DNA of 33,705 nucleotides from Candidatus Zhuqueibacterota bacterium (GCA_013202295.1 JABMRT010000129.1:1-33705), one strand, 5' to 3'. Positions 24,697 through 33,017 are shown, numbered from the stretch's first letter. The notes: a model not told the origin generated them from the letters alone. Numbers and translations are program-made.

Positions 24697-26544
24697 ATGA
24701 AACGATTTCTTTTGTATCCGACTATTTTAATTTTCTCCATCCTTCTATCCACTCCCGCATTAGCACAGGAAGGACAGGCCATTGACAGCCTGTTTTACCG
24801 GGGCGTTGCTGCTTATCAGCAAGGTGATTTCCAAGAGTCGCTGCAAACCATGGAATTTCTGGATCGTGTTTATCCGGGACACCGTCGCCTCACTGCATCT
24901 CTCCTCATGCAGGCCAAGGCCCTATACCGGATAGGTGAGACTCAGCGCGCGATTGAAAGTTATCAGGAACTGAAAAAGGATTTTCCTAAAAGCGAATATG
25001 CGGATGATGCGCAATACGGGCTCGCTGAATGCTATTATCAGCTCGGAGAATATCTCCGGGCCGCCCGTCAGTTGATGGACGTTCTGGAAAAGAGTGAGGA
25101 TGAGAGACTCCAGAGGAAGGCCGCGAAAATGGCTTCCGGAGTGATGGACAATCGTCTTCGGATTGATGAGCTTCGAACATTGCTTACAGATGTGAGCGGA
25201 GAAAAAAGCAAGGTTGCGGTCACAATCCGTCTTGCACAGAAGGAGATAGACAGAAAGCAATTTCAGGCAGCGCATGATGTTCTTCAATCCTTCATAAACC
25301 AGTATCCGAAGAGCGCGTATGTATTTCAGGTCGAAGAGCTGTTAAGCCGTGCGGATCAGCTTGGCAAGGGCATGGTGAAATTTGGCGTCATTCTTCCTCT
25401 GTCCGGTCCAATGGCTCAGGGCGGCAATGCGGTTCTCGCAGGGATTGAATATGCCGTTCGTAAACACAATGCGGAAAGCTCGATTCAGGTCGAATTGGTG
25501 ATTCGTGACTCGGGCGGACGTGTTTTAAAGGCAATTCGTGCCACACAGGATTTATGTAAAAATAATGTGATTGCCCTGATCGGCGAGATGAGCAGTGAAA
25601 TCTCTGCGGCTGTGGCTGCTGTGGCAGAAGCCAATGCTGTGCCGTTGCTCATGCCGGTTGCTTCAGAAAGTGGATTGACCGATATCGGTCAGAATATTTT
25701 TCAACTGAATGCCAATCTGGATATCCGAGCAGACGTATTGGCTGAATATGCCGTGAATGGATTGGGTCTTCGCCAGTTTGCAGTATTTGGAATTCTTGAT
25801 GATTTCGGTGAAGGATACGGTAAAGTCATGCGAGATGCATTCGCCAGAACAATTCTACCGCAGGGTGGTGAAGTGCTGATGGAACAGTGGTATTTCACCG
25901 ATGCTGTAGATTATGGTGCACAGTTCAAAGCAATCAGACAATTCGGTGTCGAACAGATGATCAGAGATTCATTGATTGTGATTGTCCCAGAGGACATGCT
26001 CGAAGAGACAGAACAGAAACCATTTGTACTTTACACCGAGCAGACAGTCAGTGAACTTGTAGATTCTACAGATCTTGCAATCACTCCGTTTGACGGATTC
26101 TTTATGCCGGTTTACAATGAAGCACTTCAATATATTATTCCCCAGCTGGCGTTTTACAATATCCAGACACAAGTTCTTGGTGGTGTGCCCTGGCATGATG
26201 CCGAGCTTTTGGAAACGGAATCTCGTTATATTGACGGTGTGATCTTTCTTAGTGATTTCTATGTGGATCCATCTGATTTTCGCTATTATCGATTTCGTGA
26301 TGCTTACAGAAAAGAGACAGCGCGCAATCCCGAGAAACTGGATGTCTTCGGATATGATACAATAAATTTGCTACTCAGTGTAATCTCAAAGGGCATCTAC
26401 CGCCGCGATGGATTGCGAGAGGCATTGGCCTCCACAAATAACTATCCGGGGATACGCGGTACCATTTCCTTTAATGAAAATCGGATTAATCCATTTATTT
26501 CTCTGTTACAATACAAGGGCGGCAAAATCTCCAAAATCCGTTAA
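24697..26544 (+). CDS. Exported TPR plus type 1 periplasmic-binding-fold protein (LpoA-like architecture)
   Basis: A 615-residue exported protein. A signal peptide (about 1-24, ending PALAQ) is followed by TPR-like helical repeats over about 28-220 (AYQQGDFQESL, YRIGETQRAIESY-x-x-L, YADDAQYGLAECYYQLGEY). From about residue 227 to the end is a type 1 periplasmic-binding (LivK/Peripla_BP_6) fold, beginning KFGVILPLSGPMAQGG and including GEMSSEISAAVA. The order TPR then binding fold is that of E. coli LpoA, the outer-membrane activator of a penicillin-binding protein; there the ligand pocket is not used for import. No Cys lipobox is seen, so it would be periplasmic. GGGAAAAAGG lies before the ATG. 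Flanking glmS and pgeF fit a cell-wall role, but an amino-acid receptor is an alternative. Confidence 0.75.
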   Translation: MKRFLLYPTILIFSILLSTPALAQEGQAIDSLFYRGVAAYQQGDFQESLQTMEFLDRVYPGHRRLTASLLMQAKALYRIGETQRAIESYQELKKDFPKSEYADDAQYGLAECYYQLGEYLRAARQLMDVLEKSEDERLQRKAAKMASGVMDNRLRIDELRTLLTDVSGEKSKVAVTIRLAQKEIDRKQFQAAHDVLQSFINQYPKSAYVFQVEELLSRADQLGKGMVKFGVILPLSGPMAQGGNAVLAGIEYAVRKHNAESSIQVELVIRDSGGRVLKAIRATQDLCKNNVIALIGEMSSEISAAVAAVAEANAVPLLMPVASESGLTDIGQNIFQLNANLDIRADVLAEYAVNGLGLRQFAVFGILDDFGEGYGKVMRDAFARTILPQGGEVLMEQWYFTDAVDYGAQFKAIRQFGVEQMIRDSLIVIVPEDMLEETEQKPFVLYTEQTVSELVDSTDLAITPFDGFFMPVYNEALQYIIPQLAFYNIQTQVLGGVPWHDAELLETESRYIDGVIFLSDFYVDPSDFRYYRFRDAYRKETARNPEKLDVFGYDTINLLLSVISKGIYRRDGLREALASTNNYPGIRGTISFNENRINPFISLLQYKGGKISKIR

Positions 26545-26548
26545 TCGC

Positions 26549-27331
26549 ATGTTCTTTAAACGAATCGATTCGACATTCAACGGTAAATTCAGTGAACTCT
26601 TTAAGAGCCATTATGTGAGTCATGGATTTAGCACCCGGCAGGGCGGATTCAGTTCAGCGCCATTTGATACACTGAATCTGGGTTCAGGTACTGAAGACAA
26701 GACCATGTCCGTATCCCAGAATCGAAAACGCTTCTTTCAAGCAGTCGAAATCACTGAATCCCAGTGTGTTTTTCCTATCCAGGTTCATGGAGATTGTGTA
26801 CGGACTGTCACAATTCCCGGCACCTATCCGGATACTGATGCTGTGATTACAAATCAATCCGGACTGGTTCTCACTATTCAAATTGCAGATTGCGTGCCGG
26901 TTTATCTTATCGATCCTGTTCAAATGGCTGTGGGGCTTGTGCACGCTGGATGGCGGGGAAGCTGTGCCGGAATTGTAGAAAAAACAATCTGTCAGATGAA
27001 TCAGGATTTTGGTTCAGTCCCTTCCGATATTCAAGTGTTTATCGGGCCTTCGATTGGTCCCTGCTGTTATGAAGTGGGTGAGGATGTGGCATCGCAATTT
27101 GAAAATCAATATTTATCAGGAACCTGGCTTGATTTGTGGCAGTATACTGAGGATCAAGCTCAGCAAGCCGGTGTTCACAGAAAGAAAATATATAGAGCGA
27201 ATTTATGCACCCGATGCCATTCAAGCTGGTTTTTTTCTCACCGCGGAAGTCAGGGAAAGACCGGTCGAATGATGGCATTTTTAGGTGTCCGTGCCAATGA
27301 AAATCCGGTTTCTACGGATCAAATAAAGTAA
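26549..27331 (+). CDS. pgeF: Peptidoglycan editing factor / purine nucleoside phosphorylase-type laccase-domain protein
   Basis: A 260-residue protein of the YfiH/PgeF family (laccase domain, formerly polyphenol oxidase). The three zinc ligands are visible: His80 in QVHG, Cys115 in ADCVP and His132 in HAGWRG. HGFSTRQGG, GPSIGPCCYEVG, C-x-x-C, FFSHR and GRM also match. E. coli PgeF removes L-Ser wrongly built into peptidoglycan precursors; other members cleave purine nucleosides, and the sequence alone does not decide between them. The ATG at 26549 comes 4 bases after the stop of the preceding gene. A longer in-frame opening to 26408 would run inside that gene and is rejected. Confidence 0.9.
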   Translation: MFFKRIDSTFNGKFSELFKSHYVSHGFSTRQGGFSSAPFDTLNLGSGTEDKTMSVSQNRKRFFQAVEITESQCVFPIQVHGDCVRTVTIPGTYPDTDAVITNQSGLVLTIQIADCVPVYLIDPVQMAVGLVHAGWRGSCAGIVEKTICQMNQDFGSVPSDIQVFIGPSIGPCCYEVGEDVASQFENQYLSGTWLDLWQYTEDQAQQAGVHRKKIYRANLCTRCHSSWFFSHRGSQGKTGRMMAFLGVRANENPVSTDQIK

Positions 27332-27368
27332 GAATAATCTTACAACCCATTTTAACAAGGAGGTCAAA

Positions 27369-28106
27369 ATGAAAAGAGCAATACTTGGTTCTGTCATCGG
27401 AATGCTGGTACTACTGTTTATGGCTGCACCTGTCTGGTCGCAATCTGACCTGAATTCGGTTCGTCTGTTTCAATCCTATTTCTATGATGCACCCATTACC
27501 AAGGTGACATATGGTGACTTTGGATTAGCTCATTCCAGCTTTGATGGCGGCAGCAGTCTTTTTATCGGTGGACAGGGTGGTTACGGCCTGAATGAAAAGA
27601 TTGAGATTCAGGCGCAATTGGGTTATTTGAGTTGGAGTTTTGATGATTTTGACGGCCAGTCAGGTCTTGCTGATTTGGATGTATATGGCCGTTATTTTAT
27701 CTCCAACAATGGTAAAACACAGATTTCAGCTGGCGGCCTAATAAGTTTGCCCATAGGATCTGAGGATGTGGGTCAGAGCAGCATGGATCTGGGCGGATTC
27801 GGCGCACTTCGCCATAATCTTAAAAACGGTATGGTGGTCACTGGTTCATTGGGATTGATCTCCCTTGAGGCGGGTGATGAAAGAGAGATGACCATCCGGC
27901 TTGGCGCTGGTGCAATATATCCACACAGCAAAGAAATGGCGTTTGTAGGTGAATTTGTAACTCAGACTGAGATTGAATATACCATGCTCTCTGGCGGAGT
28001 TGATTATCTCATGGGCAATGGTCGTATACGGGGCGCCCTGGGGATTGGGTTGGCGGACGGCGCACCTGATCTTCAGATCACTGCGACCTATGGCCTGAAT
28101 TTTTAA
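27369..28106 (+). CDS. Outer-membrane beta-barrel protein, function unknown
   Basis: A 245-residue protein with a signal peptide (about 1-25, ending VWSQ). The rest is alternating hydrophobic/polar strands separated by Gly- and Asp-rich turns (for example GGQGGYGLNEKIEIQAQLGY and RGALGIGLADGAPDLQITA). It ends in YGLNF, and a terminal Phe after an aromatic/Gly strand is the usual recognition signal for barrel insertion by the Bam complex. I cannot name a substrate. The site AAGGAGGT (27357-27364) matches the anti-SD sequence in full, so strong translation is expected. It may have its own promoter in the short gap after pgeF. It is followed by the 13-bp hairpin at 28167-28195. Confidence 0.7.
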   Translation: MKRAILGSVIGMLVLLFMAAPVWSQSDLNSVRLFQSYFYDAPITKVTYGDFGLAHSSFDGGSSLFIGGQGGYGLNEKIEIQAQLGYLSWSFDDFDGQSGLADLDVYGRYFISNNGKTQISAGGLISLPIGSEDVGQSSMDLGGFGALRHNLKNGMVVTGSLGLISLEAGDEREMTIRLGAGAIYPHSKEMAFVGEFVTQTEIEYTMLSGGVDYLMGNGRIRGALGIGLADGAPDLQITATYGLNF

Positions 28107-28166
28107 TCCACAGCACTTTTTTTTTATTATTCAACTAAAAATTCGTATATTACATCAAGTTATTCC

Positions 28167-28195
28167 GGGATCGAGCTGCTTGGCAGCTCGATCCC
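28167..28195 (+). terminator. Perfect 13-bp hairpin between two barrel genes
   Basis: GGGATCGAGCTGC (28167-28179) pairs perfectly with GCAGCTCGATCCC (28183-28195) around a 3-base loop. It is followed by TGTATTTAATT, only moderately T-rich. It lies 60 bases after the stop of the first barrel gene and 31 bases before the start of the next, so it is probably a terminator, possibly a leaky one. Confidence 0.7.
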
Positions 28196-28226
28196 TGTAT
28201 TTAATTCCTGATTTCAGGAGTCAACA

Positions 28227-28925
28227 ATGGCACGTCGTTTCATAATCGCAATGGGACTGTTGCTCATATCCTCCCAGATTTTATTAGGGCAGGATGAGAA
28301 GGGCCCCTTTTCAATTGAATTTTCGGCAGGTTCAGGCCCGATTCTTCAGCCGGACAATTTGAAGACCTATTTCAAATCCGGTTTCGCACTCCAAACTGGT
28401 CTGAAAGCAGACGTAAGCAATATCGTGAGCTTCCGTCTCAATGTTCACTATCTCCCTTTGAAGTTGAATTCAGATCGCGTGGTGGAGGAACTCGAACCTA
28501 TTCAACCAACAATTTCATCTATAAGTTATGATGGTGGAACAAGGCATTCTCTATTGAGTGGACTGGATCTTCTGATATATTTTAATAGCTCAGATCGAAC
28601 CATTCGTCCTTATATATATGGCGGCGGAGGATACGCTCTGGTTCTCCGACAGGATATTATTAGCAAGATTGTTCTTGCTAATGGGAATGAATTCGCTGTT
28701 CCTCTCGAATATACAGACAATGAACATTATCCAGCGATAAGGGCTGGGTTGGGTCTTGAAGGTGGTGGTAAAAATACACGATATTATATTGAGACGGAAT
28801 ATATTGTCATGTTGTCGGAGGATCTCCAACATGAAATTGTGCTATATCCAGAAAACGAACTTTATTCTCCGCATGGCCCAACACAAACTATTTTTATCCA
28901 TGCCGGATTGCGTGTCGGACTTTAG
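28227..28925 (+). CDS. Second outer-membrane beta-barrel protein, function unknown
   Basis: A 232-residue exported protein. Signal peptide about 1-21 (ending ILLGQ). The body has the strand pattern of OmpA-like or opacity-type small barrels: FSIEFSAGSGP, TGLKADVSNIVSFRLNVHY, RPYIYGGGGYALVL, RAGLGLEGGGKNTRYYIETEY and a final strand IFIHAGLRVGL. Unlike its upstream neighbour it ends in Leu, not Phe. The two are not closely similar. AGGAG (28216-28220) is the ribosome binding site and is partly enclosed in a small hairpin CCTGA-TT-TCAGG (28207-28218). holA starts 68 bases after its stop. Confidence 0.65.
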   Translation: MARRFIIAMGLLLISSQILLGQDEKGPFSIEFSAGSGPILQPDNLKTYFKSGFALQTGLKADVSNIVSFRLNVHYLPLKLNSDRVVEELEPIQPTISSISYDGGTRHSLLSGLDLLIYFNSSDRTIRPYIYGGGGYALVLRQDIISKIVLANGNEFAVPLEYTDNEHYPAIRAGLGLEGGGKNTRYYIETEYIVMLSEDLQHEIVLYPENELYSPHGPTQTIFIHAGLRVGL

Positions 28926-28993
28926 AGCGATTTAGCAATTCAAAGAATATTTCTTCATTTATAAAGCTGTTCATTTAATGAGAACAAAGGTCC

Positions 28994-30010
28994 TTGGATT
29001 ATAAACAAATCACAACCGATGTCAAGAATGGAAACATCAAACCGGTTTATTTCCTGTTTGGCGAAGAGCCCTATCCCATCGAGAAATTGGTACGGTTGGT
29101 GATCAACTCGCTGACAGATGAATCCACGCGCGATTTTAATTGTGACGTGCTTTTTGCTGATGAAACTGATGCAGATTCGATCATCAGCCTGGCTTCCTCG
29201 TTTCCCATGATGTCGGAACGGCGCGTTGTGGTGTGTCAATCCACTCAAAAATTTTCGACATACGATAAAAAGAAAATTCTGGCTTATGCGCAAAATCCTG
29301 CCGAATTTACTTGTTTCATCCTAACTGCCGGAAAAATCGATCGCCGGCAAAAGTTTTACGCGGATCTCATTAAATCCACTATCTCATTTGAGAGCAAACC
29401 TTTGTATGAGAATCAGGCAGTGCAATGGATATCCCGGTATTGTGCTGAGAATGGGTTGACCATTTCGAGAGGTGCCGCTCTGATTCTAGTGGAGCAGTCG
29501 GGTACCACTCTCTGGAATGCGGTGCATGAGCTTGAGAAAGTAATGGCCTTTATCGGCGAGAGTAAAGATATTAAACTGGAAGACGTGACCGCTGTTTCGG
29601 GCATGTCCCGTCGATACAATCTCTGGGAACTTACAGATGCGGTTGCCCGGAAAGATTTTCAATCCGGACTGCAAATTCTGGATGAACTGCTCGAAGCCAG
29701 GCAGTCTGCAGTGGGCATGGTCATGGATCTGACACGACGAATCGTCCAATTGGTACAATGCCGCGCTCTGATTGATAAAGGGAATTCCCAAGATCAGGTT
29801 ATCCAGAAGCTGGGATTGCGCTCCTACTTCGGCCGTTTGTTTGTCCAGCAGGCGCAAGGATTCTCAATGGTCGATCTCAAGTCTGCGATCCGGACATTGG
29901 TCTGGGCAGATCATGCCATGAAAACGGGATATTTGCAGGGGCACCTTGCCATGACACTGGTGCTCTATGATCTTATCCAGGGACAGTCACAGAAACGTTT
30001 CTTTTCATAA
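28994..30010 (+). CDS. holA: DNA polymerase III subunit delta
   Basis: A 338-residue clamp-loader subunit (E. coli delta is 343). The start IKPVYFLFGEEPY is the family's N-terminal strand and loop. The middle has the RRVVVC-type strand and LAYAQNPAEFTCFILTAG; the C-terminal helical part with GLRSYFGRLFVQQAQGFS and AIRTLVWADHAMKTG is also typical. Delta opens the beta clamp so that it can be loaded on DNA. Start: TTG at 28994 with AAAGG just upstream (28986-28990); no ATG lies near and the family N-terminus begins right here. It is followed by the ECF sigma factor after 27 bases, an unusual partner that is probably only operon packing. Confidence 0.92.
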   Translation: MDYKQITTDVKNGNIKPVYFLFGEEPYPIEKLVRLVINSLTDESTRDFNCDVLFADETDADSIISLASSFPMMSERRVVVCQSTQKFSTYDKKKILAYAQNPAEFTCFILTAGKIDRRQKFYADLIKSTISFESKPLYENQAVQWISRYCAENGLTISRGAALILVEQSGTTLWNAVHELEKVMAFIGESKDIKLEDVTAVSGMSRRYNLWELTDAVARKDFQSGLQILDELLEARQSAVGMVMDLTRRIVQLVQCRALIDKGNSQDQVIQKLGLRSYFGRLFVQQAQGFSMVDLKSAIRTLVWADHAMKTGYLQGHLAMTLVLYDLIQGQSQKRFFS

Positions 30011-30037
30011 TTTCAATGGAACTTTTAGAGGAAACCG

Positions 30038-30649
30038 TTGTTAGATAAAACGAGCCCTATGACGGATAAAAAACCGTCACCGAAGTCGCCCACGGATGAA
30101 GAACTGATCCTGTACTTTCAAGAAGGCGATGTTTATGCATTTGAACAGATTGTACACCGATACAAGGAACCTCTTGTTAATTTCATCTACCATTTTCTGG
30201 GAGACCGAAGTAACGCTGAAGATGTGGTTCAGGAAACATTTATTCGGGTTTACAAGAACAAACATTTGTATCGCAACATCGCTAAGTTCAGCACATGGAT
30301 ATACACGATTGCGAGCAACCTGGCAAAGACAGAATTAAGAAGACGGCGGCGTAGACGCATATTGTCTATCAGCCAGATGGGATTTGATGATAAAGATTAT
30401 GATCTGCCGGATCATGTAAAAACACCGGAGGGGATTGTCGATGGAGAAATGAAAGAATCGATAATCCGCGAAGCCATCGAAAAATTACCGGCAAAGTTTA
30501 AAGAGGTCGTTATACTCAGGGATGTTCAGGAATTTTCATATGAAGAGATCAGCGAGATTTTGGATATTCCTATCGGCACTGTGAAATCAAGGGTGAATCG
30601 AGGAAGACAACGGTTGCAGAAAAAGCTGCAGTATCTATTAGACAAATAA
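30038..30649 (+). CDS. ECF-type RNA polymerase sigma factor
   Basis: A 203-residue extracytoplasmic-function sigma factor of the RpoE/SigW type. Region 2 (about 25-95) has FEQIVHRYKEPLVNFIYHFLGD, AEDVVQETFIRVYK and FSTWIYTIASNLAKTELRRR. Region 4 (about 145-200) has LPAKFKEVVILRDVQEFSYE and IPIGTVKSRVNRGRQRLQ. Start: the TTG at 30038 has AGAGGA (30027-30032) at 5 bases; the in-frame ATG at 30059 has no such site, so the TTG is preferred. An anti-sigma factor gene follows after 15 bases, the standard pairing. The two barrel genes upstream are possible targets, which is inference. Confidence 0.93.
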   Translation: MLDKTSPMTDKKPSPKSPTDEELILYFQEGDVYAFEQIVHRYKEPLVNFIYHFLGDRSNAEDVVQETFIRVYKNKHLYRNIAKFSTWIYTIASNLAKTELRRRRRRRILSISQMGFDDKDYDLPDHVKTPEGIVDGEMKESIIREAIEKLPAKFKEVVILRDVQEFSYEEISEILDIPIGTVKSRVNRGRQRLQKKLQYLLDK

Positions 30650-30664
30650 TTTTGGAGGGCGCCT

Positions 30665-31237
30665 ATGGCTCCTTGTCAACGGTTTGCGCAGGACTTATCG
30701 GATTTTGCTGACAATGAGCTCGATAAAATTTCGAAGGGACGGCTCACAGACCATTTGAACAAGTGTCCAAACTGTGCGAAGTATCTGAAGCAGATTCAGG
30801 TATTAAGATCATATCTTCGAGAATTATCGCCGATTAAACCTACACAGGAATTCGTTCCCATTCTTCGTGATCGGATGCGGAAATTCCAGCAAGAAAAATC
30901 CAGACCAGAACGCACAATGTTTTTCCCAGGCCATCGTCTTGTCCCTGTTCTGGGTATTGGAGCTCTTTCCCTACTGGTTGTCTTTTTATTGGTTGACCAA
31001 TCTCCAAAGTCTTCCGTTCAATCAACACGGATGGCTGTTCAAAAATCCCAATCTGTTGAATCTCCCAATAATGCACTTGCTCTTGAATCCGACACGCAAG
31101 ATCAGAAAGTTGCTAGTGGGCAATCCGGATTTGCGGCTCAGGTTGCGGAATCCGATACGCTGGCACGGGCGGACAGCACGTCCAATTCACAGGATCTGGA
31201 TGCAGTTCGATCTAGAATTCGAGCAGTGAATTATTGA
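30665..31237 (+). CDS. Membrane anti-sigma factor with zinc-binding N-terminus
   Basis: A 190-residue protein. The N-terminal zf-HC2/ZAS anti-sigma domain has Cys4, His30, Cys34 and Cys37 (H-x3-C-x2-C in DHLNKCPNC). A single membrane segment lies at about 91-111 (HRLVPVLGIGALSLLVVFLL). The outside part (112-190) is low-complexity, rich in Ser, Gln and Asp, and ends RIRAVNY. It should hold the ECF sigma factor at the membrane and release it on envelope stress by proteolysis; the zinc motif is also found in redox-sensing members. GGAGG lies 7 bases before the ATG. It is the last gene of the operon and two hairpins follow at 31301-31376. Confidence 0.85.
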   Translation: MAPCQRFAQDLSDFADNELDKISKGRLTDHLNKCPNCAKYLKQIQVLRSYLRELSPIKPTQEFVPILRDRMRKFQQEKSRPERTMFFPGHRLVPVLGIGALSLLVVFLLVDQSPKSSVQSTRMAVQKSQSVESPNNALALESDTQDQKVASGQSGFAAQVAESDTLARADSTSNSQDLDAVRSRIRAVNY

Positions 31238-31300
31238 TCCCGATTAAAAGATTAAATTGAGTGAGTCCAATTGATTTGCGATTAATCCTCAAAACTATTC

Positions 31301-31327
31301 AGTCCCGACTAGTCGGGACTTTCTTTT
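31301..31327 (+). terminator. Perfect palindromic terminator after the anti-sigma gene
   Basis: The 20-base perfect palindrome AGTCCCGACTAGTCGGGACT (31301-31320) is followed by TTCTTTT. A second, weaker hairpin lies at about 31354-31371 (ACTCCGA with TCGGGGT, one G-T pair). Because the first hairpin is symmetric it could end transcription from either side. Confidence 0.85.
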
Positions 31328-31468
31328 ATTCACGGCCTTTGGCCACAAATAAAAGCCACTCCGATTACTCGGGGTAGTTGTTTGAAGGGTTTTTCTATTT
31401 CATTAGCCCATTAGATCCAGAGAGTAAGATGTAATCACGAGCTTTATTCCGGTATTCTTATTTTCCTA

Positions 31469-31496
31469 TTGACATCCGTTATAATTTTATTAAATT
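31469..31496 (+). promoter_or_regulatory. Sigma-70-type promoter of the GAF gene
   Basis: A perfect TTGACA (31469-31474), 16 bases, TAAATT (31491-31496). The start codon is at 31536. The gap 31238-31535 (298 bases) holds this promoter and the two hairpins; otherwise nothing is seen. Confidence 0.55.
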
Positions 31497-31535
31497 ATAG
31501 GGCTCTGAACTTGATATCAAAGTGGTGGAGGAGAC

Positions 31536-32789
31536 GTGCGGATCCCTAGAGATAAAGATCGCATGCTGTGGGTTGTGCTTCTGTTTGTGGCGATTGTTGC
31601 AATCGGATTTTTTATACCTGTTTCGATTCAGCAATGGTCAGGAGTGATCATAAAGGGAGGATTGTTCCTCCTGATTCTTGTCGGGGCATATGTTCTTTTA
31701 CAAAATCTTGATCGTGTGGGATTCTCATCGTCCAAAAAGCAGGAAGTGGGTGAAATATCCAACACAGCACATGTACTCCAATCCATAAGCCCGACTGGTG
31801 AATGGAAGGGATTCAGTCAGGCGTTTCACTGGTTCGTACTTGAATATCTGTCAATGCTTCGGGGGGCACTCGTGGCCTCTTACGCTGGCTACTTTCTCCG
31901 GAAAAATGAAAGTGTTCTTGTACTACAATCCGGTGTGGATGAGCATGGCCGTAATGATTATCAAGGACAAATCCATAACGGAACACTCGTTCAGGAAGTG
32001 ATCCATGAGAAACAACCCGTACTGAAAGGCAATCTGGATACACGTCCTGTCATGGATGGTTTTGCTGACAGTGAGATTCAATCCTTCATCGGTGTACCCC
32101 TGCGCTGGGATGATGATGTGCTTGGCGTACTTGCTTTTGGCAGCCGAACGGAAGATTGTTTTGGTGAAGAGGATGTGGCATTTTTAAAACAGGCCGGATC
32201 GATCCTTACACACATCATGTCTGTTTTTCGACGTGGACTCCGTTGGGAGACGGATCAGCAGGTTTTGGAAATCCATCTTGAGATGGAGAAAGCGCTTCGC
32301 CAAGCCGAGGATGAAACTTCAGCACTTATTGCCTTTGTGGAATCCATAAAAAAGCTTTTTCCGTTTGATCGGGTGACTCTCAGCCTTCGAGAAGGTGATG
32401 AGGGTGTCATTCATCAGGTTTATGGGCAGATCGATCAGCTGGATCGGGGAACCCGATTCTCCCTTGATGAGGGATTAAACGGTTGGGTGATGAAACGAAA
32501 TGCGCCTTTGTTGATTCCGGATATGGAGAAGGGAAATTATGCGCGACCCCGTTATTATCAAGGTGAAGACACCCGGCATGGATTTCGTTGTTTTCTGGGT
32601 GTTCCACTCGGTCGTGGATCTCAGGCATGGGGTTGCTTGAGCCTGGAAAGTAAAAATGTGGAGCAATATGGTGAGAAGGGAAAAGAAATGCTGTTCACCC
32701 TGCTTATCCATTTGGAAGCTGTATTAGAACGGATTTATTCTACAAGTACGAAGTCGCAATCTAATATAAGTATCAATAGAACGATTTAA
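31536..32789 (+). CDS. Membrane-anchored double GAF-domain protein
   Basis: A 417-residue protein. Two membrane segments (about 10-29 and 36-57) anchor it, with the rest in the cytoplasm. Two GAF domains follow: about 88-235 (with SFIGVPLRWDDDVLGVLAFG) and about 255-410 (with DRVTLSLREGDEGV, LNGWVMKRNAPLLIPDM and FLGVPLGRG-x-x-WGCLSLES). No kinase, GGDEF, sigma-54 or DNA-binding domain is attached, so it can only sense and pass a signal through partners. GAF ligands range from cyclic nucleotides to haem; none can be named. The GTG start at 31536 is chosen because GGAGGAG lies at 31527-31533; an ATG at 31563 would cut into the first membrane segment. Likely co-transcribed with the 63-residue gene and rdgB. 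Confidence 0.8.
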   Translation: MRIPRDKDRMLWVVLLFVAIVAIGFFIPVSIQQWSGVIIKGGLFLLILVGAYVLLQNLDRVGFSSSKKQEVGEISNTAHVLQSISPTGEWKGFSQAFHWFVLEYLSMLRGALVASYAGYFLRKNESVLVLQSGVDEHGRNDYQGQIHNGTLVQEVIHEKQPVLKGNLDTRPVMDGFADSEIQSFIGVPLRWDDDVLGVLAFGSRTEDCFGEEDVAFLKQAGSILTHIMSVFRRGLRWETDQQVLEIHLEMEKALRQAEDETSALIAFVESIKKLFPFDRVTLSLREGDEGVIHQVYGQIDQLDRGTRFSLDEGLNGWVMKRNAPLLIPDMEKGNYARPRYYQGEDTRHGFRCFLGVPLGRGSQAWGCLSLESKNVEQYGEKGKEMLFTLLIHLEAVLERIYSTSTKSQSNISINRTI

Positions 32790-32825
32790 GTAAAAAGATA
32801 TTTTTTAATTGTTGGAGGTTGTTAA

Positions 32826-33017
32826 ATGGGAAAATCCAAATCGTTTGCAGATAAAATGAATAAAAAGGACTCTTCAACCCATTGTTCGGAATGTGGTGAG
32901 TCAATAACTGCAGTTAAACTCATTTCATCTGAGAGATCAAAAAAAATAAACGCATGGCGTTTCAATCAACGTTTTGTCAGAGTATGCAAATGCAATGAGA
33001 ATGAAATTATTTCATAA
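32826..33017 (+). CDS. 63-residue Cys-rich (zinc-ribbon-like) protein
   Basis: A small basic protein I cannot assign to a family. Cys20-x-x-Cys23 (CSECGES) and Cys54-x-Cys56 (VCKCNENEI) could bind one zinc ion across a central basic stretch (KLISSERSKKINAWRFNQRF). The N-terminus is Lys-rich. It has a strong ribosome binding site (TTGGAGG, 32813-32819) 6 bases before the ATG, so it is probably a real gene although short. It lies 36 bases after the GAF gene and 26 bases before rdgB on the same strand. Zinc-ribbon proteins of this size often bind nucleic acid or protein; no more can be said. Confidence 0.7.
   Translation: MGKSKSFADKMNKKDSSTHCSECGESITAVKLISSERSKKINAWRFNQRFVRVCKCNENEIIS

Noticed and set aside
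24697-26544. Annotation as a branched-chain amino acid ABC receptor.
   Set aside because: No permease or ATPase genes are near, and the N-terminal TPR region fits the LpoA plan better; kept as an alternative only.
26408-26548. Longer N-terminus for the PgeF protein.
   Set aside because: It would lie wholly within the preceding gene in another frame and has no family similarity; the family N-terminus begins at 26549.
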